A stretch of DNA of 8,752 bases from Prevotella sp. GTDB lineage: Bacteria; Bacteroidota; Bacteroidia; Bacteroidales; Bacteroidaceae. The stretch lies in assembly GCA_021203915.1 (NCBI GenBank), contig JAJQAI010000018.1, positions 1 to 8,752 on the forward strand, read 5' to 3'. The notes beneath the pieces were generated by a model. That model was not told the origin of the DNA, made no database searches, and was given only the letters and a program-made list of their open reading frames with translations. The position numbers and the translations under genes were made by a program. Below are positions 7,207 through 8,752 of the stretch, piece after piece. The stretch's first letter is position 1. Each line of letters opens with the position of its first letter.

Positions 7207-8664
7207 TTACTCCTCCCTAGTTGCCTGTCTAGCTATATAAGTAAACAAGCTATCCATATCCGGTTTGTTATATTGTTTTTTTAATTCCTCTGGAGAGCCC
7301 AAAGCGCTAATTTTTCCATCTACCATTATAGATATTCTATCACAGTATTCTGCCTCATCCATATAATGCGTTGTAACAAATACTGTAATTCCCTGGTCCG
7401 CAGCATCATAGATAAGACGCCAAAATTGCTGACGAGTAGCAGGGTCAACTCCACCTGTAGGCTCATCAAGAAAAACGATATCAGGATTGTGGAAAATACT
7501 TACCGAAAAAGCTAGCTTTTGTTTCCAACCTAGTGGCAGAGACTTAACAATTGTATCACCATGCTCTAGGAAATCAAGTCGCTTGAGAAGTTCTTCGGTC
7601 TTTTTCTTTATTGACTTAGCATCCATGCCGTAAATACCACCATAAAGGCGAATATTTTCTCTAACTGTTAAGTCTTGATAAAGCGAAAACTTTTGGCTCA
7701 TATAGCCAATACGCTTCTTTATTTGTTCACTTTGAGTATTTATATCAAAGCCAGCCACATGCCCAGTGCCACTTGTTGGGAAAGATATTCCAATTAAGAT
7801 ACGCATAGCGGTAGTCTTTCCTGCTCCATTAGCACCAAGGAAACCAAAAATCTCTCCTTTATGAACAGAGAATGAAATATCATCAACGGCTCTAAAGTTT
7901 CCAAAGGCCTTTACCAAATGTTCAACTTTAATCACATCCTCTTTGAAATCCTCCTCTGATAAACCATGAGAAAGTGGTTTAGGATTAAAGATATCGGCAA
8001 AACGGGTTAGGATTTCCTCTGGAGTACCCTCTCCTTTTACTTCCCCCTCGGAGATAAAGACAACTCTATCACAACGTTTTATTTCGTCAAGATAAGGGGT
8101 GGAAACAAGTATTGTAATTCCTTGTTTCTTAAGGGGTTCTAACATTTGAAAAAGTTCTTTTCTAGAGACAGGATCAACACCTGTTGTAGGTTCGTCAAGA
8201 AAAAGAACTTTGGGGTTATGTACTAAGGCACAAGATAGGGCTAATTTCTGCTTCATTCCGCCTGAAAGAGCGCCAGCTCTACGATTTTTAAACGGCTCAA
8301 TCTGAGAGTATATAGCCTTTATACTATCATAGCCCGCCTCGATGGTTGTACCAAAAAGTGTAGCAAAAAATTTTAAATTTTCTTCAACCGTTAGGTCTTG
8401 ATAAAGTGAAAACTGACCTGGCATATACCCAACACGCGAGCGAATTTCTCTCATCTGCTTGACAGTGTCATAGCCATCTACTTTAGCTACGCCCTTATTA
8501 GGTATAAGAAGTGTTGTTAAGATGCGGAAAAGCGTGGTCTTTCCCGAGCCGTCAGGGCCAATAATGCCTAGCATCTCACCCTTTTCGGCCGAGAGACTTA
8601 CATCCTTTAAAGCCTCGACTTTTCCAAAAGCCTTGCTTACTCCTGTAACCTCAACAGTTTTCAT
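7207..8664 (-). CDS. ybhF: YbhF-type ABC exporter ATPase with two fused nucleotide-binding domains
   Basis: 485-aa cytoplasmic ATPase that would power the two ABC-2 permeases. Domain 1 (about 1-222): Walker A GPDGSGKTT 36-44, Q-loop Gln84, signature LSGGMKQK 133-140, Walker B with catalytic Glu158, and Pro190 where the switch His is expected (STPYLDE). A linker spans about 223-243. Domain 2 (about 244-485): Walker A GANGAGKTT 277-285, Q-loop Gln324, signature degraded to LPLGWKQK 376-383, Glu401, and a normal switch His433 (TTHYMDE). The two ATP sites formed head-to-tail are therefore unequal: domain 2 Walker A plus domain 1 signature is canonical, and the other is degenerate. E. coli YbhF, as I recall it, has the same arrangement (LPLGF signature, Ser for the first His), which supports the assignment. 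The start at 8664 follows an A-rich leader 17 bases after the adaptor stop; the two permease genes follow directly. Full length and intact. Confidence 0.95.
   Translation of the reverse strand: MKTVEVTGVSKAFGKVEALKDVSLSAEKGEMLGIIGPDGSGKTTLFRILTTLLIPNKGVAKVDGYDTVKQMREIRSRVGYMPGQFSLYQDLTVEENLKFFATLFGTTIEAGYDSIKAIYSQIEPFKNRRAGALSGGMKQKLALSCALVHNPKVLFLDEPTTGVDPVSRKELFQMLEPLKKQGITILVSTPYLDEIKRCDRVVFISEGEVKGEGTPEEILTRFADIFNPKPLSHGLSEEDFKEDVIKVEHLVKAFGNFRAVDDISFSVHKGEIFGFLGANGAGKTTAMRILIGISFPTSGTGHVAGFDINTQSEQIKKRIGYMSQKFSLYQDLTVRENIRLYGGIYGMDAKSIKKKTEELLKRLDFLEHGDTIVKSLPLGWKQKLAFSVSIFHNPDIVFLDEPTGGVDPATRQQFWRLIYDAADQGITVFVTTHYMDEAEYCDRISIMVDGKISALGSPEELKKQYNKPDMDSLFTYIARQATREE
7210..7217 (-). promoter_or_regulatory. 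Strong Shine-Dalgarno-like sequence for the first permease gene
   Basis: On the minus strand gggaggag lies nine bases before the ATG at 7200, inside the last codons (Arg-Glu-Glu) of the ATPase gene. Bacteroidetes generally avoid Shine-Dalgarno motifs, and the other starts in this window lack one, so it stands out. It may also be simply what the Arg-Glu-Glu codons happen to spell. Confidence 0.5.
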
Positions 8665-8681
8665 TTATTTTGTTTGTGTGC

Positions 8682-8752
8682 TTAGAACTTCACCTCACCA
8701 TACATGCCTATCTTAATATAGCCATCATTTTTAACACCTATCTTAACAGCAT
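8682..8752 (-). CDS. C-terminal end of a HlyD/YbhG-type periplasmic membrane fusion protein (5' part outside window)
   Basis: Only 22 codons and the TAA stop are present. They encode a beta-rich tail ending GYIKIGMYGEVKF, the 'G-M-x-x-E-V-x-F' ending common in HlyD-family adaptor proteins that bridge an inner-membrane exporter to an outer-membrane channel. The strand, the 17-base gap to the ATPase gene, and the position directly upstream of a YbhF-YbhS-YbhR set match the adaptor YbhG in E. coli. The assignment rests on this short tail plus context. The next-best alternative would be another beta-barrel-tailed envelope protein. No regulatory region of the operon is visible because its start lies beyond the right edge. 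Confidence 0.75.
   Translation of the reverse strand, partial: AVKIGVKNDGYIKIGMYGEVKF

Noticed and set aside
5054..8664. Calling the exporter a specific drug resistance determinant
   Set aside because: Sequence shows the family and operon layout only; substrate specificity of YbhFSR-type systems cannot be read from these genes.
8522..8716. Plus-strand 64-codon frame opposite the start of the ATPase gene
   Set aside because: It is antisense to the conserved Walker A region and to the adaptor tail, so it is a shadow of those genes.

Overview
This window looks like a piece of a Bacteroidales chromosome (Bacteroides/Prevotella-type; I cannot place it more finely). The evidence is the Bacteroidetes-style GyrA with its variant GyrA box (QARGGVG), signal peptides that end in the typical SAQ, moderately AT-rich coding sequence, A/T-rich leaders with little Shine-Dalgarno signal, and the family types present. 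Coding density is very high, and no gene-free stretch exceeds about 90 bases.

Left half, plus strand (1-5053): the 3' ~95% of gyrA (DNA gyrase subunit A, 5' end cut by the window edge) is followed after 28 bases by an exported tetratricopeptide-repeat (TPR) protein of 413 aa. A 13-bp hairpin lies in the 89-base gap after it, and this gap also carries an 11-base direct repeat on either side of the hairpin. Next is a second exported TPR protein (407 aa, GTG start) that is a diverged paralogue of the first. The two share landmarks outside the TPRs (YDT, KGKV..KKN, NGGVY, LNYV), so they look like an old tandem duplication. Their function is unknown.

Right half, minus strand (5054-8752, read right to left): the last 22 codons of a HlyD-type membrane fusion protein, a double-ATPase ABC protein of the YbhF type, and two ABC-2 permeases (YbhS-like, then YbhR-like). 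Order and domain content match the E. coli ybhG-ybhF-ybhS-ybhR export operon. Spacing is 17 bases, 6 bases and a 4-base ATGA overlap, so this is one translation-coupled operon encoding an inner-membrane exporter with a periplasmic adaptor. The rest of the adaptor, and any TolC-type outer membrane protein or regulator, would lie beyond the right edge.

The two blocks converge with no spacer: the TGA of the second TPR gene (5051-5053) is directly followed by the reverse-complement TAA of the last permease (5054-5056). I see no mobile element, CRISPR array, RNA gene or obviously transferred segment. Nothing clearly qualifies as a new system. The best leads are the uncharacterised TPR pair behind gyrA with its intervening hairpin, and the built-in asymmetry of the ABC ATPase.
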